Shown piece after piece: positions 8,642 to 20,422 of a stretch of 23,977 nucleotides of DNA; within the stretch, counting starts at the first letter, position 1; the number at the start of each line of letters is the position of its first letter. The notes beneath the pieces are model-generated. The model had not been told where the DNA came from. It saw only the letters and a list, made by a program, of their open reading frames with translations, and did not search any database. The position numbers were made by a program, and so were the translations under genes. The DNA lies in the NCBI GenBank assembly GCA_014904845.1, contig MU119720.1, forward strand, positions 1 to 23,977. The letters run 5' to 3'. Source of the DNA: Acephala macrosclerotiorum. Lineage: Eukaryota > Ascomycota > Leotiomycetes > Helotiales > Mollisiaceae.

Positions 8642-9443
8642 ATGAGCATACAAAGCGGACAACGCAATCATCAACGATCTGAATTCAAGCACCGTCCTTT
8701 GTCAAGACCGTCCCAAGAAATCCGACTCCTAACTTTCCTCAAGCGTAAAGCTGCACACGACTCCGCAGATACCCTCTTACATTTCGCTCTTAGGCACGTC
8801 TCCCTCAATGAAGCTCCGACTACCTCGCTCTTTCGTACGTTTGGGGCAATCCCTCAAACACATTATCAATTATCGTCGAGGGGTCTGGCGTCGACATCAC
8901 TGTCAATCTGCAGCACGCTCTCGAAGCCGTGTTAGTCGATAACAGCGCCAATCATCCAATCTGGGTGGACGCAATATGCATCAATCAGGCCGACGATGCT
9001 GAAAAGAGTGAGCAGGTACGAATGATGCATCGCATCTTCGCACGCGCAGAAACTACCTTAGCTTGGACAGGTTTGGGCGACATCGATAGCAAAATAGCTG
9101 TGGAATGGCTGCATTCCCTCTCGGCTCTTGTGCAGGGCAATGCTGACCATGCCGCATCTACTATCATTCACAAAGCCCTGACTGAGGAACCGTACGCGAT
9201 GACACCATTGGTGTGTGCTACACTCAGGTTCCTCCAGCGCGGTTACTGGTAGCGGGTATGGATCGTCCAAGAGCTTGCGCTCTCAGACCACGTTTTGGTA
9301 GCGTGTGGAGCAGTGTTATGTACATGAAGCCATGGACGGAGAGACGATTGCAAACATTGGCCAAATACGAGAGTTTCGTATTATCTGAGGTAAAATGGAT
9401 GTTGATGTCTGGGACGAAGTCTGCAAAAAGCCTCCGTTCGTAG
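8642..9443 (+). pseudogene. HET-domain (heterokaryon incompatibility) protein, broken
   Basis: ATG 8642 begins a frame with FKHRPLSRPSQEIRLLTFL and LRHVSLNEAP, the usual lead-in of HET proteins. A missing base at about 8818-8820 breaks it. In the next frame LALSYVWGNPSNT, LQHALEAVL, IWVDAICINQADDAEKSEQV and RAETTLAWTG are textbook HET blocks. The block RGYW*RVWIVQELAL holds an in-frame TAG (9250-9252); CAG (Gln), common in this motif, would become TAG by one C-to-T change. VACGAVLCT then hits TGA (9325-9327), and a plausible continuation MKPWTERRLQTLAKYESF lies in another frame to TAG at 9441-9443. The C-terminal part is missing. HET proteins trigger cell death after fusion of incompatible strains. 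About 250 residues remain, not functional as read. Confidence 0.8.
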
Positions 9444-10680
9444 CCATAATTGGCTGGATCATGCTAGGAATTGGATTATGGAAATAAGTCGATGCGTGTA
9501 AAGATGAAAGCAGTATTACAAGCTGCTACAATAACGGCAAGGCGCGATCTTTTTAGGAACGCCCCCGGGGCACGATAAGAACACTTCCAAAGTATTTTAA
9601 TTTTAAATATATATATAATTAATATTTTTAATAATATATATTATTTTTAAAATTTTTTATATTATTTAATAATTAATATTATAATTATTTAAATTATTTA
9701 TTAATATTAAAATATAAAAATAAATATAATATTTTAAAATTTAAAATTTTAATATTAAATAAAAAAAATATATAATTATAATTAATTTATTTTTTTAAAT
9801 AAAATATTTCTCTGATATCGAAAAAGAGAGCCCGTTCGGCGGCTCGCTAAGCGAGCCAATAGTAGACGAACTTTTTTTTTTTTTACTCGACGTATTTTTA
9901 TTTTATAGACTTTTCAAAAGCGCTTTTGCGAGGGGCTATAAAGTTTTTAACTTTAGTAATTTATTTTTATTTCAAGTTTTAAATTAAAAACTTTGAATTT
10001 AAGTGTTTTATAAGGATTTGAAATTAGAATAGTTTTATTGAAGTAGGGTTCGGATTCTGCCGGGCGGTGAAGCCGATAAGCTGATAAGCTCTTTAGCGCC
10101 TAAGGCAGAAACGCACTTGGGAGTTTTGCGGTCGCCATTTTTACTAAGTGCGACTATATTTTATTGATTTGCATAACAACGGATTGATAGAATCGCTTGA
10201 AATATAGAATCTAGTGGTATTTAATTGAGTTTCAATTTATTTACAAGTCTTATGCGATTTGGATTAATTAATAAATTATAATTATAAGTGTAATAGAATC
10301 GAAGTTTTGGTGTTCCTTTCCTAGCGTCACGTGCCACGACACTTCTTAACGGACCAATCAAATCGCTGCATTTCGGCACCTCGGTTAAATTTGGGTAATG
10401 ATAATGATCTTTTATTGTCCGTGGCGGCCGGCAGGCCATGGGACTGATGGCATAGTCGACAAAGCTCGATGGGACCCCTCGAAGGGAGAGTGAGCTCGAG
10501 GACTATGCCCTAGCAGTACTATCTCGCGATTATGTACAAAGATCTTCCGCAAAACCACTTTTAGAGCTTTACGGCCTACCGTAGTAAGGGGCTCTCTCCA
10601 TGGAAAAAAAAAGTAGACTTCCCTTCCGAGAGTATCTTTGTCCTTCCCTCCAGCCGGGCTCACAGGTTAAATTTGGGTGA
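9444..10680. other. Gene-free stretch with an A+T island and hairpins
   Basis: The HET tail fades into mixed sequence, then 9590-9815 is almost pure A+T. From 9820 the composition is moderate. Features are GGCTCGC-TAA-GCGAGCC (9841-9857), a T run near 9870-9882, the pair CGCACTT (10112-10118) and AAGTGCG (10146-10152), TCACGTGC at 10327, and two copies of GGTTAAATTTGGGT (10383-10396, 10665-10678). I see no supported gene; short open frames on the minus strand near 10220-10660 have no recognisable domain. Confidence 0.55.
9841..9857. repeat. G+C-rich hairpin, 7-bp stem
   Basis: GGCTCGC and GCGAGCC pair perfectly around a TAA loop. A related hairpin, GCGCTCGC-A-GCGAGCGC, lies at 11530-11546 and is followed by TTCGCTAA. 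The shared CTCGC/GCGAG core suggests both come from one repeat family. Function is unknown. Confidence 0.55.
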
Positions 10681-11157
10681 AATCACTCATTGTTAGAAGT
10701 GTTAATCTCACGTGATATAGAAAAAAGTTGATATTAGTCCTTAAGCCGGACAAGCAATAAACCGAACAAACAAGTATATATATACTCCCATTTTTTCAGC
10801 TTAAAGCATTAAATATAATCTGTCAATCACTTCAATAGGGACTTCCAAATAGTGGTGGCACAATTTCATATAATTATTCGAAAGCTTTCAAGTTGAAAAG
10901 AAACTTAAAATTCCTTCAAAAGCTCTCCAATTAACTTGTACAAACAAAAAGCTCCCTAATAATCATTGCCATATTACTTCCCGCAAATGAAAAACGTCCT
11001 TCCCTAAGTACAAATTCATCGCCTCTAGTCCCTCTGACTCGCAAATAATCAATAGCGCGTCGGATTATGAGTATTACTAGCGGTAATAAAACTCTTATTC
11101 GTAGGGCGTTCTTCGATTTTGTTCCCGGGTAGCACTACGTAGTAGGGCGCGAGTCTT

Positions 11158-11325
11158 CTAAGTATTTAGCGAGGAGAGCGGTAAGAATGGGAAAAGATAC
11201 CAATAATATATTGTTTACTTACTGTCTTTGGTTAAGAAAAGAGCCATGTTCTCGTCGCGTGTCTCCCGTCTCCGGCCCGGCGCGGGGGTTGGTGGCTTTG
11301 GCGTAGGCTTGATTTTCGGAGGCAT
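11158..11325 (-). CDS. Tentative 5' end of an unrecognised minus-strand gene
   Basis: From ATG 11325-11323, in a favourable context (CTACCATGC), a 34-codon G+C-rich frame is basic and proline-rich: MPPKIKPTPKPPTPAPGRRR, then ETRDENMALFLTKD. It then meets GTAAGT (donor at 11222-11221), with a plausible acceptor TTAG 65 nt on (11159-11158). Unspliced it stops at TAA after 36 codons. Spliced, it continues only eight codons to TAG. Either the gene is very short, the second exon is broken, or this is chance. It lies inside the putative 10708-12310 element, so it might be a transposase or accessory remnant. No family is recognised. Confidence 0.28.
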
Positions 11326-11529
11326 GGTAGATAGAAAATTGATCACGAAGAGTGTTTTGCTATAGAATCAAAAGAAATATGCGTGGTAGACTTGCACAAG
11401 ATCAACAATGAGAATGTCCTTCGGGGATGGTAGTTCGGTCCAAAGGGTTAAGTATTGTGAAGATAATGTGCCGCGTTACTATGAATAATGTTCGCCAGGA
11501 GCAATAAGCAGGTTAATATATAACAATTC

Positions 11530-11546
11530 GCGCTCGCAGCGAGCGC
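11530..11546. repeat. G+C-rich hairpin, 8-bp stem
   Basis: GCGCTCGC and GCGAGCGC pair perfectly around a single A in an otherwise A+T-leaning stretch. It resembles the hairpin at 9841-9857. It sits near the middle of the 10708-12310 segment. Nothing shows what it does. Confidence 0.55.
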
Positions 11547-12310
11547 TTCGCTAAAACATTCCTCGTTTCCTGCCAATCAGTTAGTGATTTGCAACGATAT
11601 GCAACGTTGCATCGACTGCAATGGGTCAGACGACACCAAAGGTGAATTGATCAAACAGGCCGCATATGCAGTAGCACATACCGTGACCGAAGGATTTGTT
11701 CCCCAGCGGTTAACAAAGGGTCATTTGATCGCGTTGCGCCACCAACATATAAGTTCTGCTTACTCACCTGCCTTACGACGAGGGGAAACGAGATTGTAGT
11801 GTTGTTTATAGAAGGATTTGATAAAGAAGTTATACTACAATAATAGTTTTGCTTGAGCGACGAGGATGAGATAAACGTCTGGATCTAGCAATATAGCACA
11901 GATAGCCCATAAATGTTAGTAAATAATTTTCGGATTTTTTAACGCATTGGAAATACCCAGCCCTTGTCGGCTAAACGCGCATTCCAAAGCGATACGCCAT
12001 GGACGCCTCTTTTTGAAACTTAAGCGGACGAAATAAGGTTGTCTATGTCCAACATGTTTATGACACGTCTTCCTTATCGCCTGAGGCCTCCATTCCTCAG
12101 GGTCTTTGCTCCTCCCCGCGCTTACTGCTTTTCCTTCGAGTCTCAAACAATAACGTACTTATTATAGAAGGGCAATAGTTTTTAAAGAGAAGGCGCCCAA
12201 TTGTAAATTACTTCGTCCAACTAGTAAGCTAGACTAATATCAACATATAATTGATCGTTCGCTTTAAGGACTAATGTCAATCTTTTAAACGTTACGCGTA
12301 TTTCACGTGA

Positions 12311-13629
12311 TATTTATAGTTTTCAAAATAAGTTATTTTAATTAATTTATTAAAAAAATTATAATTATCAAATATTAATATAAAATTTATTAATTTAATT
12401 ATATAATAAATTAAATAATATATATTATATAAATTTTAAAATAATTTAATATAATTATAAAAAATATTTTTTTAATTTATTTTATTAATATTTTTTAAAT
12501 ATATTAATTAATAATTATTTATATAAATTTATATTTATTTTATAAAAATTTAATCAAATTAATATTTAATAAAATTTTAAAATTTAAATAAAAAAAATAA
12601 AAAAATAATATATAATTTTAAAAAAAATTTATTTAAAATTTTTATTAAAAATTATATAATTATATAATTATAATATATATTTTAAAATTAAATATTAATA
12701 AAAATTTGAAATTAATTAATTAATTAAATAATATAATATATATAATAAAAAAATATTTTATTTTTTTAATTATAAATAATTTTATTTAAATTTAATTAAT
12801 TTAATTAAATATTTTTAAATTTTAAATTTTAAAATATTAAAAATTTATATTAATTAAATTAATTATAATAATTTAATATAAAAAAGTTTTTTTTAAAAAA
12901 AAATTTTAATATAAAATTTTAAAAATATATTTTATTTTAAATATTAAAAATTTTTTTTTAATAAATATTTATAATTAATAAAAATTAATTATAATAATTT
13001 AATATAAAATTTTTTTTTAATATAAAATATTATAATAAATATATTTTTATTTAAAATATTAAAATTTAATTATATAATTATATAATTTTTAATAAAAAAA
13101 TTTTTATAATTAATTAAATTAATTATAATTATTAAATATAAAATAAAAAAATATTTTTATATTTTTATATATTTTATAATAATTTAAANNNNNNNNNNTT
13201 TATTAATTAATATTTAATAATTATTTTAATTTATATAATATTATTATTTATATTATATATTTTTTAAAATTTTAATTATAATTTTATATTTAGAAATTTA
13301 TAATTTATTTTTAAAAATAATATTTATAATTTTAAAAATAATATAAATAATTATTTAATAAATTAAAAATATTTTTTTAATTATTTATTATATTTTTATA
13401 TATTTTATAATAATTTAAATAATATATTTTAAATTTTTATATTAATAAGTTTTTTTTATAAAATTTAAAAAATAAAAAAAATTTAATTTATTATTATTAT
13501 TATTATTATTTAATAATTTATTAATTTTAAAAAAAACGATTAATATAATATATATAAAAAATGTAATTAATATTAAAAATTAAAAATTAAAAATATTATA
13601 TTTAAATTTTTCTTTAAATTTAATTGAAT
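12311..13629. repeat. Ultra-A+T segment, no gene
   Basis: After TCACGTGA at 12303-12310 the sequence switches abruptly to almost pure A and T. By eye only a handful of G or C bases occur before the first CpG near 13538. No ORF, splice signal or domain is readable. An ATT microsatellite lies near 13488-13510. It is best explained as repeat DNA mutated to saturation by RIP; the original element cannot be named. Confidence 0.7.
13189..13198. other. Assembly gap of ten N
   Basis: Ten N bases interrupt the A+T block. The 30 bases before the gap (about 13159-13188) recur almost exactly at about 13390-13419, so the contig edge ends in a repeat. The gap size is probably a placeholder, and sequence on the two sides may overlap or be missing. 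Confidence 0.9.
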
Positions 13630-14070
13630 AATTTAATTTTATATTTTTTAATTAAAATTAAAATTATTTTAATATAATTAAATTCGATTATAATAAATTT
13701 ATTGATATTTTTTTTTTAAATTATTGTTTTTTATTTACGATTTTTTAAATAATTAGTTTATAATAATATAAGTATTTTTTTTAATATATTTAATTTCGAA
13801 ATTAAATAATTATATTTAAATAAATTAATAAATAATTAAAACGTTAAAAAAGTTTATTATTATTCGATTTAATTAAATAACGAATATATTAATATTTATT
13901 TTAAAAATAAATCAAAATATAATATAATTAAAATTGTAATTTATAAAAATCTTTTAAATTTTTTTTAATATTTTTATTATTATATTATAATTTTATTTAA
14001 TAATATTTTAAAATTTTGATTTATATTAAATTTTTTATTTTCGTTTTTTATTATTATATTAATCGAGTAT
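13630..14070. repeat. Direct repeat B, left copy
   Basis: This segment aligns by eye with 23570-23977 in the same orientation, sharing long runs such as TTAATTTCGAAATTAAATAA and AATAATATTTTAAAATTTT in the same order. The two differ mainly by C/T and G/A changes, CG against TA, and short indels. The right copy is cut by the window end, so the true length is unknown. It may be an LTR of a larger element enclosing the 14.5-23 kb nest, or part of two insertions. Confidence 0.65.
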
Positions 14071-14506
14071 TTTTTTATATTTTTATTAATTAATATTAAT
14101 TCTTAAAATAATTATTTTTTATTTATTAATAAAATTATAATAAATTTTATAAAATATTAAAATTATTATAAATTCATTTTTTAAAAATATTATAACGATT
14201 TTTTTTATATTTAAAAAATTCGTTTTTTATAATTAATTAATATAATAATTTAATAATAATATTAAAATATTAAATTTATATTATTTAATAAATATAAATT
14301 TTAAAAATATTATTATATTTAATTTAAATTAAAATTATAAATCAAATTAATAATAATTATTTTATTTTAATAAAATTATAAAAATTATTATATTTTTATT
14401 TTAAACGTTTAAAATAAATTAATTATATTTAAAAAAATATAAAAATATTTAACGAATTATTTAAAAAATTTATTTATAAAAAAAAATATATTAATATTTT
14501 TCAAAA

Positions 14507-14750
14507 TAATAAAATTTATTTTTATAAATATTAATATTATTTAAAAATATTATATTATTAATAAACGATTTAAACGTATATAAAACTTTTTTTTAAATTT
14601 TAATATATGTATTAATTTATAATTAATTTAAATTATTTAAAAAACGAAATTCGAAATATAAAAAATTTATTTCGAAAATAAAAATAAAATAATATTAATT
14701 ATATACGATTTTAAATCGCACGTAAATATTATATAATATTTATTTTAATA
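14507..14750. repeat. LTR copy 1 (direct)
   Basis: It aligns with 20423-20666: AAACGATTTAAA, AAAAAACGAAA, CGAAATATAAAAA, AAATAAAATAATATTAA, ATATACGATTT and TCGCACGTAAATATTATAT occur in the same order. The right end TTTTAATA corresponds to TTTCGACA in the other copy through C-to-T and G-to-A changes. The left boundary is approximate. Confidence 0.65.
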
Positions 14751-17700
14751 TTAATAATTTTTTTTATTATACGTTATAAATATATAAAAATCGCTAATTT
14801 TAATATATATAAAAATATTAAAAAAAGTAAAAATTATATAATTAATCATTAAAAATAACGTTAATTTATTAATATTATTTTTAAAATTCGTTAAAATTTA
14901 TAAATTTTAAATTTAAAAAAAAATTTTATTTTTAATTTAAAATTTTAAATAATAATATTATTAAAATAAATATTTTTTATTAATTTTTTTTATTTATTAT
15001 TATTATTTTTTTTTATTATTTTTTTTTTATTTTTTTTTATTCGTATTTTAAAATAATTAATATTTAAAAAAAAATTTAAAATTTTATTATAATATTTATT
15101 AAATTATTTTAATTATTAATTTATTTAATTTTTTATAATTTTTTTCAATCGTATAATTATTATAAAATTATAATATCAATTATTAAAATATTAAAAAAAT
15201 TAAATTATTTTATAATTATATTTATAATAAACAAATAAAATTTTAATTTCAAATTTTTTATTATTTTTTTTATTTTTATTTATAAAATTAATTTTATATT
15301 TAATTTAAAAATTAAAATTTTTATTATTTATAAACGATTTATCAATAAAAACGAAAAATTTTATTATTTTAATTTTTTATTTAATATAATAATTTTAATT
15401 TCGATCGAATTTTAATATTAAATAATAATAAATAAATTGAAAATTATTTCAAATTAATAAATTATAATAATATAAATATTTTACGTATATTATTTTTTAT
15501 ATTTAATTTATAAATTTAATAATTTAAAATTTATTAATTTAAATTTTTTATTTTTATTTTTAATTTTTTTATATTAAATTAATATATATTTATTTAAAAT
15601 TAATAAAACTTTTAATATAAAAATTATTTTAAATTTTATTACGAATTTAATTTTTTTAAATTAATTTTTTTCGAAAATAAAAAACTTTTTTTTTATTAAT
15701 ATAAATATATCGTTCGTTTATATTTTAATAATATTAAATTTTTTTTTTTCGATTATTATTAAAAAATAAAATCGTATATAAATATAATTATTAATAATTT
15801 TTTTTATAATATTTATAATATATAATTTATTAATATATTTTTATTTTTATTATTTTATATTATAATTTTAAAATTATTATAATAATATTTAATAAATAAA
15901 AATAATAAATTTATTTTAATCAATATACAAATATTAATTACTAAAAATTAATTATCGATTATATATAAATTTAAATAATATTACGAAATAATATTTTAAT
16001 TTTTTTTTTTTTAAAATTAAATTAAAAAAAATATTAATACGATTATAATTCGTTAATTAGTTTTTTAAATAATTAAAAATTATATGAAAATAAATTTTTT
16101 TTTTATTATTATATTTTTAAATTATTAATTTTAATTTTTTATACGAGTTATTAATAATTTTATTTTTAATTTTATTAATTAATTTTAAATTGAAAATACG
16201 AATTTTAATATATTTAATAAAATCGATTTTAACGAATTAAAAAAAAAAATTTACGATTAAATTATTGATTTTTTTTTATTAAAACTTTTTAAATAATATT
16301 TTAAACGTAATAATTATTTTGTTTTTTTGTAATTATAATAAAAACTTTTTATCGATTTTTTTATTTTTTTATTATAAACGTTATATATATTTTATTTTCG
16401 TTTTTAATAATAATAATAAACGTATTATTAAAATTTTTATTATTATTTTTAACGAATTAATAATATTTATTTTGTTATAATTTTTTATTAAATATTTTTT
16501 TATTATTATATAATTTTTTCGATCGTTTTCAATCGTATTATATTATTAATAATTTATTATTTAAATTTTTTTAATTTAATTTATCGAATAAAAAAAATAT
16601 AAAAAATAATTTTTTATTAATAATTTTTTTATAAAATAATTTTTTTATATAATACGATTTAATTATTATTAAATAAAATTTAATCAATTTATAAAATATA
16701 TTAATCGTATATATTTTTTCGTTTATTATTAATAATTTATATAAGTTTTTTTAATATTTTTTTTTTCGTTAAATATATACATTTAAAATAAATGTAATAT
16801 TTATATTATTTTTTATTATAAATATATTTATAATTTAATATTTAATATATAAATATTATATTTTTTTAATAATTATATAAATTGTTTTAATTTTTTCAAT
16901 TATTAATAAATATAATACGTTTTCGACGATTATTTTAAAATATATTTTAAAAATTAATAATATTAATATAATTTCGTTTAATTTTATTAAATTGTTTATT
17001 ATAATAAAATATAATATTTTTTTATTTTTTTAATATTATTATAAATTTTAACGAGTATTTTTTTAATTTTAATTATTATTATTTTTATATATTATTAAAA
17101 TTTTATAAACGAATTTTTTTTTTTATATTATAAATAAAATAATTCGATAATTTTTAATACGTATTAATTTAATATATTCGAAAAATATTTTGTATTATTT
17201 TCGTAAATATATTTTTTAAAAATTTAATTATTTATAAAATTAATTTTCCGTTTAAATATAAAATATTAATAATAATAAAATAATTAAATTTATAATCGTT
17301 TTATAAAATAAATTTAAATTTTTTAAATAATTTATTATATATTTAATTATAATAATAATATTTAATATTTACGTTGTAATTTATACGTTAAATTTTTTTT
17401 AATAAACGTTATATCGATAAATAATTAAATTATTAATATAATTATTATAATTCGATTTTAATAAAATAATTTTAAATTAAATTTTTTTTATTAATATAAT
17501 AATATTTATAAGTAATTTTATTTTCGTACGATTAAAATAATTTTATTTTTTTAAATTAAAACGTTTTTAAAATTATTAAATTTTATTTTTATTTTATTTA
17601 TATTTTAAATATAAAATAAAAATAATATATTTATTAAAACGACGTAAAATACTATAATATTTAAAAGCGTATTAATTTAAATTATTTTTTGTAATAATAT

Positions 17701-20422
17701 AATTTTTTTATTAAATCGAACTTTATAAACGTTAATTATTAATACGTTTAATTAAATTTGATTATCGATTTTTTATAGCGTTCGAAATTATAATTAATCT
17801 ATAATTAATATTTTTATAATTTCGCTATTTAATATAATTCTTTAAAACGTTTTAAACGAATAACGATTTTCGTATATAAATATTAAATTTTTATTAAATT
17901 ATTATAATAATAAATTAAATATATTTTTTTTATAATAATATAATAAATAAATTAATCGTTTAAAATAATTATTATTTGAATATTATTAATTTTTTTAAAT
18001 TTAATAAAATAAATTTATTTTCGTTTTTTATTTTTATATTCATTAGTAATTAATCGATTTTTTCGATTTTATTATTTTTCGAGAGATTTTTTATATTTTT
18101 ATATTTAGTAAAAAATTTTTAATAATAAGTCGTTATAATATCGCGATCGATAATATATTAAACGTATTATTAGAATTTAAAATATATTTATTATCGTTTT
18201 TTTATTATATATTTCATTAATTAATAATTTAATTTATTATAAATATAGTATTTTTTTTAATAAAATTTTTTTTAGTAATTATAATTCGTACGATAATTAT
18301 TATTATTTTAAAATAATTTTTTATTTTTTTTATCAGATCGAAAAAATCGAAAAATTAAAACTAATTTATATTTACGTTTTTTATTATGTTTTTCGTATAT
18401 TTGATCGATTTAGTTTTAATTGAATTTATTATAATTTTTTTGATTTTTTTAGAAATTGCGATCGAGATTATTATTATATTATTACACTTTTTATAAACGT
18501 ATTATAATGTCGATTGCGAATTGTAATTTAATATAAATACTTTTAAATGTATTTGTAAGTTTATAAAGTATAAAATTATATTTTTCGATATTTTTATAAA
18601 CGTTAATAATTTAATTTCGAAGATTGTATTTTGTGCGATATTTACTCGATAAATTACGTTAAGTTTATTAAAGTTAATCGAAAAATAATTAAAAATATTT
18701 TAATTTAATTTTCGATTAATTAATAATAATAATTCGTAATAATGTAATTTCTTTTTATAAAAATATATATAATTATTAATTTTTATTCGTTTTAAAATAT
18801 ATTCGAATTTTATTTATTATTATTATAAAATTATAATTTTTTTTCGCGATTTTATTATAATAAAATAAATTTGTACGATTTTTAAATATAATAAAAAATA
18901 TTTTATTATATTAATTTTTTAGTAATTTAATTTTAAAATAATAATCGTAAAAAATTTATAGTTTAATATTAAAAATATCGAATAATTCTTTGTTGTATTT
19001 TTTATTATTATTAATATATATTTTTATTAAATTTGTAAACGATTTTATTAATATATTTTATAGAAATTAAAAATTATTATATTAAAAATTATTATTTAAT
19101 CGAGCGTTTTAATTAAAATTTATATTTTTTAAATTTTATAAATTATTTTATTAAAATATAAATTAATAAAATTATCGGTTTAAAAATTAAATATTTAAAA
19201 ATTATATATTAAAATATTATATATTCGAAGTTCGAATTTCGTAGAATTCAATATTTAAAATATTTAAAATTTGAAAACGTTATAATCGTAAAAATAAATT
19301 GTTTTAAAAAATAGTATTATTTCGATCGATTTTATTTTAAGTATTATTTAAATTTTATTAAAAATAAATATAAAATTTATTTTTATTTATTAATTGGTTT
19401 ATTCCTTTTTTTTAAATTTATTTATAATATTTTTTATTGTTTATAATAATTTTTTCGAGTATTTTTATAATTCGTTTTTCGTTTCTCGATAATTATATTT
19501 CTCGTTCGCGTAAAATATTTTATAATTCTCGAATAAAAATTAATATTACTTTAAAAAACGTATTTTTCGTTTATTTTTCGAAATTATTTTTAAAGTGTTT
19601 TTATATAATATAATTCGTACATTCGCTTTATTTATAGTATTTAATATTAAATACAATAAATATATTGATTATTATTTTATTTAAATTTTTATTTTTTATA
19701 TCGATTAATAAGTTTTATATTTCTTTTTTAATTTTATATTTTATTTTTTTGAATATTATTTCGAAAAATAAAAAATAATTAATTTTATAAATAGTTTTAT
19801 AAGTAATTTAAACGTTTTAATAAGAATAAATAATAAAAATAAATAAAGTAAATATAAAAACGTATATAAAAACGAATATAAAAACGAATAAACGTTTTCG
19901 AAAAATAAGTATTTTCGATAGAATTTAATTAAATATTTATAATAGACGTTTTTATAAAGCGTTTTTTCGATAGTAGTTTGTAAAAACTTTATATAATCGT
20001 AATATAATATCGATATATTATTCGATCGATTGATTCGAAATTAATAAGTGTAAATATAATCGAAATAAAAAATAGAAAATAATATCGATTTAATATAATA
20101 TTTAAAATCAAATAATAAATATAATAATTTAATTAATTATTTGATCGAGTTTTTTGTGAAATAATATTATTTTATATAATAAACGTAAATTTAAATTAAT
20201 TATTTAAAAGTTCGAATTTTTTTATAATTGATTTTTTTAAATTCTCGAAAAATAATTAAGTATTTTAATTTGGTTTTTATAGAGAAAAATAATAAAACTT
20301 TTTTATAGTTCGATAATATTTAACGATATTCGATCGAAATTTTTTAGTATTTTTTATAATAAATTTATTAATATTTTTAGTTTATTATATTTCGTTTTTT
20401 TTAATAGATTTTTATTAATTCG

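Larger units (their letters stand above)
10708..12310. mobile_element. Possible degenerate DNA transposon bounded by TCACGTGA and inverted subterminal repeats
   Basis: TCACGTGA marks both ends (10708-10715 and 12303-12310). Inside the left end is TTGATATTAGTCCTTAA (10728-10744). Inside the right end is its reverse complement with one mismatch (12264-12280). A further perfect inverted copy of GTTGATATTAGTC (10727-10739) lies at 12232-12244. So the two ends share the same order of motifs in opposite orientation over 1603 bp. I found no convincing target duplication and no transposase, so this could be a non-autonomous element or chance pairing in A+T-biased DNA. The huge A+T block begins right after the right end. 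Confidence 0.45.

Noticed and set aside
9250..9252. HET stop codon avoided by an intron
   Set aside because: Coding continues in the same frame immediately on both sides of TAG (RGYW and RVWIVQEL), leaving no room for an intron.
10020..10160. tRNA- or 5S-like gene near the G+C-richer patch
   Set aside because: No cloverleaf arms or internal promoter boxes in order; only one short hairpin pair.
11584..11799. 71-codon plus-strand ORF
   Set aside because: No recognisable domain, no splice or promoter support; likely chance.
11916..12146. 76-codon minus-strand ORF, basic and Arg-rich
   Set aside because: It could be a transposase scrap, but no motif supports it; left unannotated.
10708..12310. 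TCACGTGA as an 8-bp hAT-type target duplication
   Set aside because: The sequences just inside the two octamers are not inverted repeats of each other; similarity starts only further in, and the octamer is itself a palindrome.
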